Source: Hemerocallis citrina
Taxonomy: Eukaryota; Streptophyta; Magnoliopsida; Asparagales; Asphodelaceae
Length of the DNA stretch: 64,000 nucleotides
Direction: 5' to 3'
Assembly: GCA_017893485.1 (NCBI GenBank)
Contig: CM030362.1
Location: 30,732,089 to 30,796,088 of the forward strand
The translations under genes and the position numbers were made by a program. The notes below the pieces were generated by a model that made no database searches, was not told the origin of the DNA, and saw only the letters and a list, made by a program, of their open reading frames with translations. This document shows, one piece after another, positions 1 to 26,365 of the stretch (positions are counted from its first letter, which is position 1; every line of letters starts with the position of its first letter).

Positions 1-840
1 CGGGGTTTCTAAGGGTTGACCTAGTAATGGATGGTCTCAGAAAATGTACTCGGTAGGGCCGTCTTGTTACATAGAAACTTGACATGGAAGGTAGAGAATT
101 ACTTGTGAAGACGTGAACTTGTTATCTTTTTATCCTGTTATCTTGTTATCTTGTTATCGTGATACACCGAGTACACACTCTGTAGATCCCACCACGAAGT
201 CTAAAACGAACACTGTTTTGCATGCACCGAACATGTGGTATGGGACGCAATAGTACGTGCACTAGATAGGAAAACAACATGCTAATAGACCTAGTTGGTA
301 TGTACATACTTGAGTATGACCATTGTTTACTAGTACCATTACTGTCCTTGTAATTTGATCTTGATTCATATTCCTACATGTACCTTACTCCTTTACTCTC
401 TGTTTTTCACTACTTACTGTCCGTACTTGCTCTAAGGACATTTCTTTTTCTCCTCTAGTTAAACCAGCTACAGGTGAGCCAGGGGATTTGCCAGAATGTA
501 TTGGCGAGCAGTATTTCTAGGTTGGAGCAGGAGCTGCATAAAAATAAACTATTTCTTTCCATGTTTTCTTCATCTTATTGCAATTCATTTGATTAAACTT
601 GTATCCCGGGCTTTTGACCCGTAACTGCTATTTGTTTTCTCAGTATTAGTTATTATGTTGGACTATTAAATTCTTAAATTTGGTTATTGTTTATGTGATG
701 ATATTATCTGCGTGGTTGTGATTAATCTTTTTGCGTATTGTTGAGTTAAGACTGGTACAGCTTATAAATGATGTTAATATCATTCGCTGGGCCTTCGTCA
801 TGGGCTCGTATTCCTATATTTTGGAAAGCGGGGCGTGACA
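1..840 (-). mobile_element. Partial LTR of the TGTCACGCCCCG family
   Basis: The segment ends at 840 with GGAAAGCGGGGCGTGACA. This is the reverse complement of the terminus that starts the two solo LTRs at 42306 and 44155. Similarity to the 44155 copy continues inward, for example the CCCAGCGAATG block near 780-795. So this is the 5' end of an LTR on the minus strand, running off the left edge of the window. No coding sequence is recognised in it. The far end and target duplication lie outside the window, so solo or full-element status is unknown. The base after the terminus begins AAATT. Confidence 0.6.
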
Positions 841-1003
841 AAATTTGACTGTTGATTAGAATCATAAATCTTAAAAAGATGAATTTTTAACATACCGTAG
901 CTTGTGAGTTGCCAAAACTCCGATGTTCATTGACTTCAAGTGACTCAAAATCCATTTGATTAGATTCTTCTTGAATTCTCATTGCCTCTTCTTCCATTAG
1001 AGA

Positions 1004-1307
1004 TAGGGCTGCAAACGAATCGAGCTATTCGCGAGCTATTCGGCTCGAGCTCGGTCAAAGCTCGGCTCGAATCGAGCTCGAGCTGACTCGAGCTCAAAAC
1101 CGAGCTCGTTTCGTACACGAGCCGAGCTCGAGCTTGATTTTTTTTTAAGGCTAATCTTGCGAGCTATTCGGCTCGAATATGGTCAAAGCTCGGTCAAAGC
1201 TCGGCTCGAACCGAGCTCGAGCTCAAAATTGAGTTCGTTTCGTAAACGAGCCGAGCTCGAGCCTGAAGGTATTCGGCTCGGCTCGGCTCGGCTCGATTGC
1301 AGCCCTA
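1004..1307. mobile_element. hAT-type MITE, 304 bp, with 8-bp target duplication
   Basis: The element starts TAGGGCTGCAAACGA and ends TTGCAGCCCTA, which are terminal inverted repeats. It is flanked by a perfect 8-bp duplication, ATTAGAGA, at 996-1003 and 1308-1315. An 8-bp duplication is the mark of the hAT superfamily. The interior is made almost wholly of GAGCTCG/GGCTCG runs in both orientations (for example 1040-1110, 1185-1225 and 1250-1295), so much of it can fold on itself. It has no coding capacity and would need a transposase supplied in trans. Confidence 0.9.
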
Positions 1308-1315
1308 ATTAGAGA

Positions 1316-1691
1316 GTTGCATGAAGATGAAGAGTCCAAGTGATTTGAAAAAACAATAGGGGGAGAAAGATGGGGAAAAAATTTGGGGTGAATGGATGAG
1401 AATTGTTAGTTTTGGATGGGGGAAGCGGATGGGGGGAGCGGAACCAAGAAATTGGGAAGGAAGGTGGGGTGAGCAAACAATTTACCCTCCACGACTTAAA
1501 AAGGATATGTCTAGGAATTTTAATTTATAAAGGGCAACTTAAGAATGGGAGGTGAGCTAGAAAACGAGGGGTGAATACCATGACTCTTTTTAAAAGTAAA
1601 TGTGAAGACTATAATGGGAGAGTTGGAGTTGCATGTGCGTTGCACGTAAGTAGGTAGATTTACAACTCCAACTCTTCCATTATAATAGTTA
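1316..1691. other. Non-coding stretch between MITE and Helitron
   Basis: G-rich sequence at 1380-1470, then AT-rich sequence. Near 1610-1690 there is an imperfect copy of the motifs seen in the neighbouring Helitrons (TATAATGGGAGAGTTGGAG and a TTGCACG hairpin arm). No gene is recognised. Confidence 0.4.
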
Positions 1692-1923
1692 CTAGTATTG
1701 TACGTGCGGTGCACGTTTAAAAAAAGTAAAGTCATCAAAATTAAATGAATATATATTGATTAAGAAAAAAAAAGATTATATTTGAATGTTTTGATTTGGG
1801 CTACACATTTATATTTGTTGGATACTTGGATATAGTTTGAACGTGTATTATACGTGTTTTTATAGTTACTAAGTTAGGATTTATTTGTTACAAACCCCAA
1901 CTCTCCCATTAAAATAGTAGAGA
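1692..1923 (-). mobile_element. Small non-autonomous Helitron (232 bp)
   Basis: Read on the minus strand, the element begins TCTCTACTATTTTAATGG at 1923 and ends CAATACTAG at 1692. A GTGC/GCAC hairpin (about 1701-1713) lies about ten bases inside the CTAG end. The base before the TC start is A and the base after CTAG is T. A 5' TC, a 3' CTRR preceded by a hairpin, and insertion between A and T without duplication are the classic Helitron features. No Rep/helicase coding is present, so it is a passive copy. Confidence 0.7.
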
Positions 1924-2512
1924 TTATATATTATATTATGGATAGATAGATAGATAGATAATAATTTACACGTGTGATGCGACATTTAATATATTAAAAG
2001 AAAATTACAGTAAAAAAACTGACGTAGTGAGGACTCGAACCTGAGACCTCCTTTATATTAGTTATGCATGTGCAATACACGCATTGGTAGATTTACAAAT
2101 GACACTTATAAGAGGTTACCTCTTATAAGAGATTTACAGTAAGAGCCTCTTTTTGAGGTGTTCTTTTATATAAAAATAACCTCTTATAAGAATCTCTTAT
2201 AAGATATTTCTGTTCTATTTTCACCTCTTACAATAGCCTTTTCTCTACTTTTAGACTTTTGCCCTTACTATATAATTTCTCTATTTATCCCAACATTTTA
2301 TATCTAAAATTAAGCAAATCGTCAATTATACCACATTTCTCACAAAGTAGACAAATTTGGTCATAATCCATAATTATCGTCATTCTTCTTTCAACGAAAA
2401 AAACCCACATAACACAAGTCTAGCACGCATTGCAAAACTTCCACAAACTTCAAAATTAACAAACATAATAATTTTTTAAAAATAAGAAAGAGAAAAAAAA
2501 ATAGTCAAGAAA

Positions 2513-3003
2513 TCAACCCGAATAATTGCGCCCAAGTTGATTAGCCATTTGATCACGTACGTTCTTCATAGCCAACATTTCCGAAGCCCTGAATATGTCA
2601 CTATTATCTTCATCCCCGCCTTCTCCTTCGCCATTGTTGCCTTCATGCTCTTCCACACTATTGAGAACCGCATTCTCATCGTTAGCCAATCGAAATAATT
2701 CATCATTTAGAGCGACACGACGCAAGTAATTATGAAGACACATACAAGCTATGACAATGTTTCTTTGTGTGGAAAAATCATAGGAAGGCATTTTAGTTAA
2801 GATTGGAAACCTCTTCTTCAACACGCTAAATGAACGCTCAATCACATTTCGCAGGTGGGCATGAGCATGATTGAATCTATCTTTTTTGGTTGTAGGTGAA
2901 CCTTCGTATCTATGCCAATCAGATAGCCAATACCTAACACCGCGATAAGGAACCATGAAACCCCTCGTATGTGTATAAGCGGCATCACACAAATAATATT
3001 TGC
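2513..3003 (-). pseudogene. PIF/Harbinger (HARBI1-like) transposase, C-terminal exon only
   Basis: The exon encodes about 163 residues with the hallmarks of the DDE_Tnp_4 nuclease of PIF/Harbinger transposases: a GKYYLCDAAYT block containing the second catalytic Asp, TRGFMVPYRGVRYWLSDW, then NHAHAHLRNVIERSFSVLKK with the catalytic Glu, and a CLHNYLRR block. The tail is acidic. The exon begins just after a CTGCAG splice acceptor at about 3004-3009 on the minus strand. No upstream exon with the first Asp is recognisable in the next 850 bases, where a LINE begins at 3867, so the gene is incomplete. It most likely belongs to a degraded transposon rather than a domesticated host HARBI1. Confidence 0.75.
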
Positions 3004-3009
3004 CTGCAG

Positions 3010-3866
3010 ATAAATGCAATCATTTAATCAAATAACAAAAATAGTCATCATCTCTAAGAGAACAAAAAAATTGTATGCTCTTTAGTTTTCATGAGCTCAT
3101 ACCTTTACTGTTTTTCTACTGAGAGAAGAAGCTTTTTTTTTCAGTTTTTTTTTTCTTTTTTCATATGATCAATTTCTTACTGTGATTCATAAATAATAAT
3201 GGTGTTTATTGAATACGGATTTGTGGAAGCATTCTATCATATTCTGCTATAGACTAGCTTATATAAGCAGTAGTGCAATATTTGGTTCAGTTCATAAGAG
3301 CATATAATTGTTAATCAGCAATGTGATCAGTTAATGAAAGAATTCCATTATTGATTTAATGAACTATGATAGTAGTCGCAAGTTTCAAAATTTGACTACT
3401 GCAAGAAAGCATTCAAGAGTTAGTTTCGTAGCAAAGTTAAAATCTATTGTTTGTTGGTAATGCCATTAGTGTTGAATTGTATTGAGTTTACTTTGTGTCA
3501 TTAAGATGATAAACTTTGATTAAAGGAAAAAAAAAGATGAAAAAGAAGGCAAACTCAAAATTGATGTTACAAATTTCTCGGTCACTAATAAATCTCTTAA
3601 ATATTCTGGTTTTCTTTTCGATTTACACAAGGTTTCCATTCATTCTTAGTTGATTTGTGCTGTCTGTTTGAGTTTGTTAATGTTTCTGATTTTTTCTATT
3701 ATAGTATATTAAGTATGCCGATCTTGATCTTTTCCAACTTCATTACACTGTTATAATGGACTTCTTATTGATTATAAGTTTATAACTGCAGAATTATGTT
3801 AAAAGTATGAACTGATATGAACTTATTTTGTCCTCAAAATGTTCGTTAATGCTCGTGTTTGGACTT
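3010..3866. other. AT-rich non-coding DNA upstream of the Harbinger exon
   Basis: No coding region or clear repeat is seen. By position it may be intron or upstream sequence of the broken Harbinger element. It ends at the 11-bp target duplication of the LINE. Confidence 0.35.
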
Positions 3867-4782
3867 TTTTTTTTTTTTAATTACTAGGGATGAAGCCAAG
3901 AGGCTTCAGCCAAACAAAACAAAATACAAAGAGAAGAATTCTTACAGACTCCAGAGATACAACCATACTAGCCCCAAAACATCCTCTCAAAACATCACAC
4001 AATCTAAACAACCACCAGAACAATATAAGGAGTAGCAATACAAAAAAGAGGATTATCCTCCAACAACAAAACCATAGAACTCATAGAAGAAATCCCTTTT
4101 GCAGAAGTAGTCCAGGATTCATCACTAGCATCAGAACTTGAAGACTCATTTCCCGCAGAGGTACTCCAGGAATCATCACTAGAATCAGACCTTGCAGGCA
4201 CATTTCTCTCATAAGACGATTGCAGGTTGTGCACCAGTAAAATACCAATAACCAGCTCCTGGTGATGAGTTGACATAGCCGAAATAGATGAAAGAGTCTG
4301 TGAAACCAAATCCTCATCAGCAGCAGCAGACTGGTCATTATCCATAGCATCTTCCACAGCATTAGCAAGCACAGAGGAAGTAGAATCATGAATATCAGTA
4401 GTCATCTCCTCATCATCCTCAATGACTATAACATTATTATCAGCCGAGTCATGAACAAGAGGAGTATCATCCACTGGGTTAGAAGACGGAACAAAAGATT
4501 TGCATGTTTCCATCAAGCAACTCACATCCACTTTGGCCTTCTTAGAGGGGGACAAAATATCTGTCCAAAAGGAGACAAAAAAACATATAGAATCTAGAAC
4601 TTGAACAATATCAGTAGATTTTTTGTCAAAAATCCTATTGTTACGTTCTTTCCAGATGACCCAAATCAAGGCCATCATAATCATATCCCATAGAAGAGAA
4701 TTTTTCTTTTTAATCCTCTTCTTTCTCCATAGACCCCACCAAGATTTCACAGAGGAAGGAAAACCTCTAAAATTAAAGGTCT
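3867..4782 (-). mobile_element. 5'-truncated LINE, 3' end only
   Basis: A poly(A) tail appears as a run of T at 3867-3878. The insert is flanked by an 11-bp duplication, TGTTTGGACTT, at 3856-3866 and 4783-4793. The minus-strand reading frame 4004-4750 starts inside the element and encodes the C-terminal end of a plant non-LTR reverse transcriptase protein (KSWWGLWRKKRIKKK, then IWVIWKERNNRIF), followed by a Ser/Asp-rich tail. The same motifs occur in the longer LINE at 7510-11325, so both belong to one family. Truncation at the 5' end with poly(A) and a target duplication is typical of target-primed LINE insertion. Confidence 0.9.
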
Positions 4783-5168
4783 TGTTTGGACTTAAATCAG
4801 GAGGTTGATTTTATTGAAGTTGTTACTAAATTTATGATATCATTAATTTCGGGGTAATACAGACTTTTTAAGCGATAGAAGACTTTTAAGAATTTGAAAG
4901 AGGCTACTAGAAGTCGTTTAGGTTTAGAAGCGATTTTGGGAGAAATCGCTTATAGGAGATAAAAAAAGAACGCTAAAACTTACGGAAAAGGAGATGAATC
5001 GCTTATAAGAGGAGAAAAAGAACAATACCTACCTAAGCCTGCTCCCATTAGAATATTAGAGATTAGAGATTAGAGATTTAAGCTAACTAGACAAATTAAG
5101 CAACTAAACCACAATTTCTACAATTTAATGGCATATCTGTAATTAGTCCCTCAAAGAAAGGGCCTTTA

Positions 5169-5882
5169 GAGCATCCACAATGGTTTCTTATAAATGGCAA
5201 ATTGCCATTTTATAAGAAACGGAACGCTGCAATGGTTTCTCATTTTGCCATTTCATAGCAAATCTGCTATATTCGTTTCTCATATATGAGAAACAGAATA
5301 GCGATTCTCAAATTTTAAAAGACGGTACAACATATACCGTCCGGTATATGTTATACCGTCTCATTATTATTTTTTTTTAAAGTGGGTCGGACGGTATAAC
5401 ATATACTGTTCGGTATATGTTATACCGGCCCAACGTATATTTTTATTTTTTTTAAATTTTTTTTCTAATCCAACGGTCATATTTATTCAAAAAAATAAAA
5501 TTAAAATTAAAAAAGTCAGACGGTATAACATATCCCTGCCGGGATATGTTATACCGGCTGACCATAGTGGTGGAGTTAATATACTTTAATAGGTTTTGGT
5601 GGGTAGGTTAGGTGGATATAAATAGATTTAGTTAGTTTTTGGATAGATTTAGTTATTATTATATTACTTAATTTATTTAATTAATATAGTTTAATAGTTA
5701 ATAAGTAATTAATTTTTTTAAATTTATTTTTAAACGATGAGACGGTATAACATATACCGTCGCTCGCTTATTTTCTCAAAAATGAGAAACATATAGCAAA
5801 CGACCACTGCAGCAAACAGGTTTATTTGGTATTACTGTAGCTGCCATTTTTTAGCATATGAGAAAAACGACTGTGGATGCTC
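5169..5882. mobile_element. TTA-flanked MITE (PIF/Harbinger type) with palindromic interior
   Basis: The element starts GAGCATCCACAATGG and ends CTGTGGATGCTC, with TTA on both sides (5166-5168 and 5883-5885). This is the 3-bp target site of PIF/Harbinger elements. The interior contains several short perfect or near-perfect dyads built on ACGGTATAACATATACCGT (about 5323-5362, 5388-5425, 5519-5560 and 5740-5760). It has no coding capacity. Its right end lies directly against the duplicated promoter segment described at 5883-5934. Confidence 0.7.
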
Positions 5883-5934
5883 TTACAATTATATCCCCAC
5901 TATAAATAACCACCGTCCGCAGTCTTAATTATCC
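5587..5934 (+). repeat. First copy of a direct repeat carrying the CRT3 core promoter
   Basis: About 348 bp from TAATAGGTTTTGGTGGG to AATTATCC are repeated at 6449-6796 with few changes. The repeat includes the right part of the MITE (ending 5882) and the segment TATAAATAACCACCGTCC, which in the second copy is the presumed TATA region of the calreticulin gene. Here the similarity stops at AATTATCC and MITE-like sequence begins, so this copy lacks the gene start. Confidence 0.75.
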
Positions 5935-6448
5935 ACAGTCGTTTGCTATTCTCATTGCTAAAAATAGCATTTAGCAATAGCAATCGGAGTAGTTCGCTGC
6001 AGCAGTCAAGATCCTAAAATTTAAAACGACGAATGAACATCATCCGTTTTTGGTTTTTTTTTTTTTATATTTTTATAATACTTATTTGGTGAATTTTTTT
6101 TTTGGGTTTTATATTATAAAAAAACAAAAAAAATCAAAAAAAAAATTAAAAAAAAGTCAGAAACTGACCAAACGGATGATCTTCATCCGTTTGGTGAGTT
6201 TTAACTTTTTTTTTAAAAAAAATCAAAAAAAAAGAAGTTATAAACGGATGATCTTCATCCGTCCAAAGCCACAAACGGATTAACATAATCCGCCTTCTAT
6301 ATTTAGCAATCTTCCATCCGCTCTCCTAACTTTAGCAAGTTACTGTATATTCCTATTTTAATTTTTGAGTTTTTAGCAAACGACTGCACGCCTGTTTTCT
6401 AAATCGATTACTAATTTTTGAGTATTTAGCAAACGACTGTGGATGCTC
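5935..6448. mobile_element. Second MITE-like element with ATCATCCGT dyads
   Basis: It starts ACAGTCGTTTGCTATTCTC and ends AGCAAACGACTGTGGATGCTC, which are inverted relatives of each other. This is the terminal motif of the 5169-5882 element, with the left end shortened. The interior carries AAACGGATGATCTTCATCC dyads at about 6170 and 6242 and long A/T runs. It sits between the two copies of the direct repeat and probably took part in the recombination that made them. No gene is present. Confidence 0.55.
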
Positions 6449-6796
6449 TAATAGGTTTTAGTGGGTAGGTTAGGTGGATATAAATAGGTTTAGTTAGTTG
6501 GATAGATTTAGTTATTATTATATTACTTAATTTATTTAATTAATATAGTTTAATAGTTAATAAATAATTAATTTTTTTAAATTTATTTTTAAAGGATGAG
6601 ACGGTATAATATATACCGTCGCTCGCTTATTTTCTCAAAAAATGAGAAACATATAGCAAACGACCACTGCAGCAAATAAGTTTATTTGCTATTACTGTAG
6701 CTGCCATTTTTTAGCATATGAGAAAAACGACTGTGGATGCTCTTACAATTATATCCCCACTATAAATAACCACCGTCCGCAGTCTCAATTATCCGC
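6449..6796 (+). repeat. Second copy of the direct repeat, next to the CRT3 start codon
   Basis: This copy matches 5587-5934 at a spacing of about 860 bp. It continues without a break into the 5' leader and start codon of the calreticulin gene at 6817, so it is the original promoter-proximal copy. The MITE end CTGTGGATGCTC followed by TTA lies at 6731-6745, only about 16 bases before the TATA motif. The distal promoter of the gene therefore consists of transposon sequence. Confidence 0.75.
6761..6768 (+). promoter_or_regulatory. Presumed TATA box of the calreticulin-3 gene
   Basis: TATAAATA lies 49 bases upstream of the ATG at 6817, which leaves room for a short leader of about 20-25 bases. 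An identical motif is found at 5901-5908 in the duplicated upstream copy. The assignment rests on motif and position only. Confidence 0.5.
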
Positions 6797-6816
6797 TTCA
6801 ATCTCGCCGGTCGGAA

Positions 6817-23641
<16,825 letters not shown>

Positions 23642-23852
23642 GAGCTCCACACTTTACAAAACTTGTGCTGAGTGTTGGTTGGGAGTCCAATATTTCGTAT
23701 CAGATGTGATTCAACAGTTTTGTGATCTATGCTAAATAACGAGCATAACTCCAAAACCCCATTCATGTCTTGACAGTCTATTGAGGTTAGGTTCATGTAA
23801 TTGTCCTATGCTGTTGTAGTCAAGTGAAGCCAATTGCTGTACTTGGAGTATC

Positions 23853-23858
23853 AATAAA
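23853..23858 (+). terminator. Candidate poly(A) signal of the calreticulin gene
   Basis: AATAAA occurs 212 bases after the stop codon in AT-rich sequence, within the range of plant 3' UTRs. The cleavage site cannot be read from sequence alone. Confidence 0.45.
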
Positions 23859-24087
23859 TATTTATCGGACACCTAAATTCAATTTAAACTTTTCTGCTAT
23901 GTTGGTGACTATGTTTGATGTTGAATTTAGCAAAGAATGTGATGTCTTCTTCCAAAGTACACTGAAAATACAGCTCATGTGTTCAAGCAGTTAGGGTTCA
24001 TCTATACTACTACAGAATGGGAGAAGTACACTACTATATAGGGAAATGGCTGGATGTCAAGTGTAATTCTTTTCTCTTCCGCCTTAA

Positions 24088-24495
24088 CTAGTATTTTTCA
24101 CTTGCGATGCATGTTTTGATAATTGATAAGAGTTGGAGTTGATAAGAGTTGGAGGATTGTCACGTTCGATTTACGTGTTAAGAAATAGTTTTGGAGTTGG
24201 ACGTGCAATTATATTGCACGTAGTTGGTAAAAATATTTTGAAGGAAAAGTTACAATTCGTACGTGCAATGCACGTGTTTATAAGTAAAATTTGAGTTGTA
24301 CGTGCAATATATGTGTATGTTTAGTGTTAAAAAAATATTGTAAAATTGTTTTGCACGTGCGTTGCACGGTAGAATTTTTTATTTATTTATTTATTTTTGT
24401 TGTAATTAATGGAAGAGTTGGAGTTGCACGTGCAACGCATGAGTTTGTATGTTGACAACATTACAACTTCAATTCTTCCATTATAATATTAGAGA
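24088..24495 (-). mobile_element. Non-autonomous Helitron (408 bp)
   Basis: On the minus strand it starts TCTCTAATATTATAATGG at 24495, preceded by A, and ends AAATACTAG at 24088, followed by T. The interior repeats CACGTGCAATGCACG-type hairpins several times (about 24200, 24265, 24350 and 24425). The start matches the Helitrons at 1692-1923 and 25.2-25.5 kb. No coding capacity. Confidence 0.65.
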
Positions 24496-24499
24496 TTAG

Positions 24500-25225
24500 A
24501 GATTTAGATTGATGGCATTGATTAAGCTGGTGAGAATTAATGCCCCCAATAACTAGCAGGATGAAGGAGAAGTACTTGTATTGCTCGTGCTAATAATTTA
24601 AATATTCCATGATTTAATTTTTTGGCCTTTTTGGTGGCTGATAATAGCTGTTGGAGATCAAAAGAATCTTAATTTCTCCTAAGTCCTAACAAAGCATTCA
24701 TTTATTTTCAAGTAGCTGTCGCACGATTAATAATTTTCAGCTAGCACAGCCGACATACTTCACTTTAAAACTAAGCTTCAAAACTAAATAGGCACTTTTC
24801 TTGACATCTTACAATTAAGGACAACTTATATAGAACTAATCTTGAAAGCAGTCAAAGATTTAATCCAATATATAGGGCAATATGCAAAACTTGACAATAA
24901 ATCAGAGCACCAAAACAAAAGTGCACTAAAAGGGTTCTCATTTATCTTGACATTTTTTTTAATTGATCAAGAGAACAGGATAATATTTTTGTTGTCTTGA
25001 TAAAATTACCAAAGATGAAAGATTACACACCTTTTTTTTTTTTGGTCATGTCATGAGAATAATTTGATTGGACTTCTTTCCTTTTCTTTTATAATATCTA
25101 GACCACCTCTAGCTCACTGGTAAAGAAAAATATAAGGGACTATAACATAGTGACAATTGCGGTATCAAAGCAAAACTAGTTATGACTATATTGACCATAA
25201 ACATGTAAATCCGTCCGTCTTTACT
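24500..25225. other. AT-rich intergenic DNA
   Basis: About 700 bases between two Helitron copies, with no gene or clear repeat recognised apart from short poly-T runs near 24952 and 25030. Confidence 0.4.
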
Positions 25226-25229
25226 GAAT

Positions 25230-25522
25230 AGTTTACACGTGCAATGCACGTCTTAATAAATATAGTTTTTTTAAAAGTAAAAATTCTGAAGTAGTATGAA
25301 TTTGATCTAAAACCTCATTTACAATAGTTATGCACATGCGTTGCACAGGTTGGTAGATGGACAAATTACACTAAGGCGTTCGCCTATTATAGTAGTAGAG
25401 ATTAATAAATATAGTTTTTGATTTGATCTAAAACCTCATTTACAATAGTTATGCGCGTGTGTTGCGCGGGTTGGTAGATGGACAAATTACACTAAGCCCT
25501 TCTCCCATTATAGTAGTAGAGA
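25230..25522 (-). mobile_element. Helitron copy with duplicated 5' end
   Basis: The minus-strand start TCTCTACTACTATAATGGGAG lies at 25522 (preceded by A) and again, slightly changed, at 25401. A segment of roughly 110 bases containing TCTAAAACCTCATTTACAAT and GGTTGGTAGATGGACAAATT is present twice (about 25307-25401 and 25425-25522). The other end, near 25230, has an ACGTGCAATGCACGT hairpin but lacks a clean CTRR. This is a tandemly duplicated or nested Helitron end. Confidence 0.5.
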
Positions 25523-25623
25523 TAAGTAAATTTTTTTTATAAAAATGGTTTGCATGAAATTGACAAATTGTGCACACAATAATAAAAACAAAAGAATATT
25601 TTTAGAGACATTAGGGGCTTATT

Positions 25624-26100
25624 TTTAATTTAATTTAAAAAAAAAATTTAATAAAAGATGATCCATGTCATTGCTTCATTAATGATAAATAATGAAACAA
25701 AGTAGTACCAAAATACATCCAAAAGTATGAGCTTAAAGCTCCCAATATCCTCCGCCTACACATCCAGTAGACACGAAACACAAAATAAACAATCTATTAC
25801 AATCGTTACATGAAAAGCAGTAAAGGAAGACGCCCGCCTCTAAACCTCCTCGTTCATCTTCATCTTTTTCCTTGCACCCACATAACCTGTCCAATCATGA
25901 ATGAGAAGAAAAAATTTATGCATTGAAGTTGAGACTAAATATAAGTGATTGCGAAAGCATAAGTCGTTTCGATCTAGCCATAGGTTCCAAACTGTTGCTG
26001 TTAGCGCTATATCCCATACCGGTCTATTCTCTATCCTAATTATGTTATTCCTCATTCTACCCCCACACGTCTGTAGATGAATTAAAAAGGTTTTTCAAAA
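25624..26100 (-). mobile_element. 5'-truncated LINE fragment (477 bp)
   Basis: The fragment is bounded by a perfect 14-bp duplication, ATTAGGGGCTTATT, at 25610-25623 and 26101-26114. The minus frame 25840-26055 has the WNLWLDRNDLCFRN motif seen near the C-terminus of plant non-LTR reverse transcriptases. The 3' side (25624-25655) is an A/T run instead of a clean poly(A). The insertion is about 265 bp upstream of the glyoxalase start codon, so it forms part of that gene's promoter region. Confidence 0.75.
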
Positions 26101-26248
26101 ATTAGGGGCTTATTGATTAAACATATAAACGTTAAGAGGTTTTTCAAAAATTCCCCCATAATTATGAGAAAAAATATCATAATAAAAATAATAACAAAAC
26201 GGTGGATGGTGCGTTAAAATCGAATCCAGCTAGTAATATCTGCCTCCG

Positions 26249-26274
26249 TCTCTTATTATTATTATTATTATTAT
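26249..26274 (+). repeat. (ATT)n microsatellite upstream of glyoxalase II
   Basis: Eight or so ATT units (TTATTATTATT...) about 95 bp before the start codon, followed by a CT-rich stretch at 26310-26332 that may be the 5' leader. Confidence 0.7.
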
Positions 26275-26365
26275 TGCAGGTGGGAAAAGAAAGATCGAAA
26301 GAAACTTCCCCACTCTCTCATTCTCTCTCTCTTAAAAAGGAACAAGGACGACAAACACACACGCC

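Larger units (their letters stand above)
1960..5066 (-). mobile_element. Fossil Helitron split by a Harbinger-derived element
   Basis: At 5045-5066 the plus strand reads CTCCCATTAGAATATTAGAGA, the reverse of a Helitron TCTCTAATATT start. At 2040-2100 the sequence matches the inner part of the Helitron copies at 25.3-25.5 kb (GGTAGATTTACAAAT and nearby). The two parts look like one Helitron copy separated by about 2.9 kb that carries the Harbinger transposase remnant. CCTCTTATAAG motifs lie near both internal junctions (about 2110-2200 and 5000-5015), suggesting the ends of the inserted element. Exact ends are not resolved. Confidence 0.4.

Noticed and set aside
2513..3003. Domesticated HARBI1-like host gene
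   Set aside because: Only the C-terminal exon remains, no upstream exon is found, and it sits within transposon debris.
4004..4750. Host gene for a Ser/Asp-rich protein
   Set aside because: The frame lies wholly inside a LINE insert with poly(A) and an 11-bp duplication, and has the LINE C-terminal motifs.
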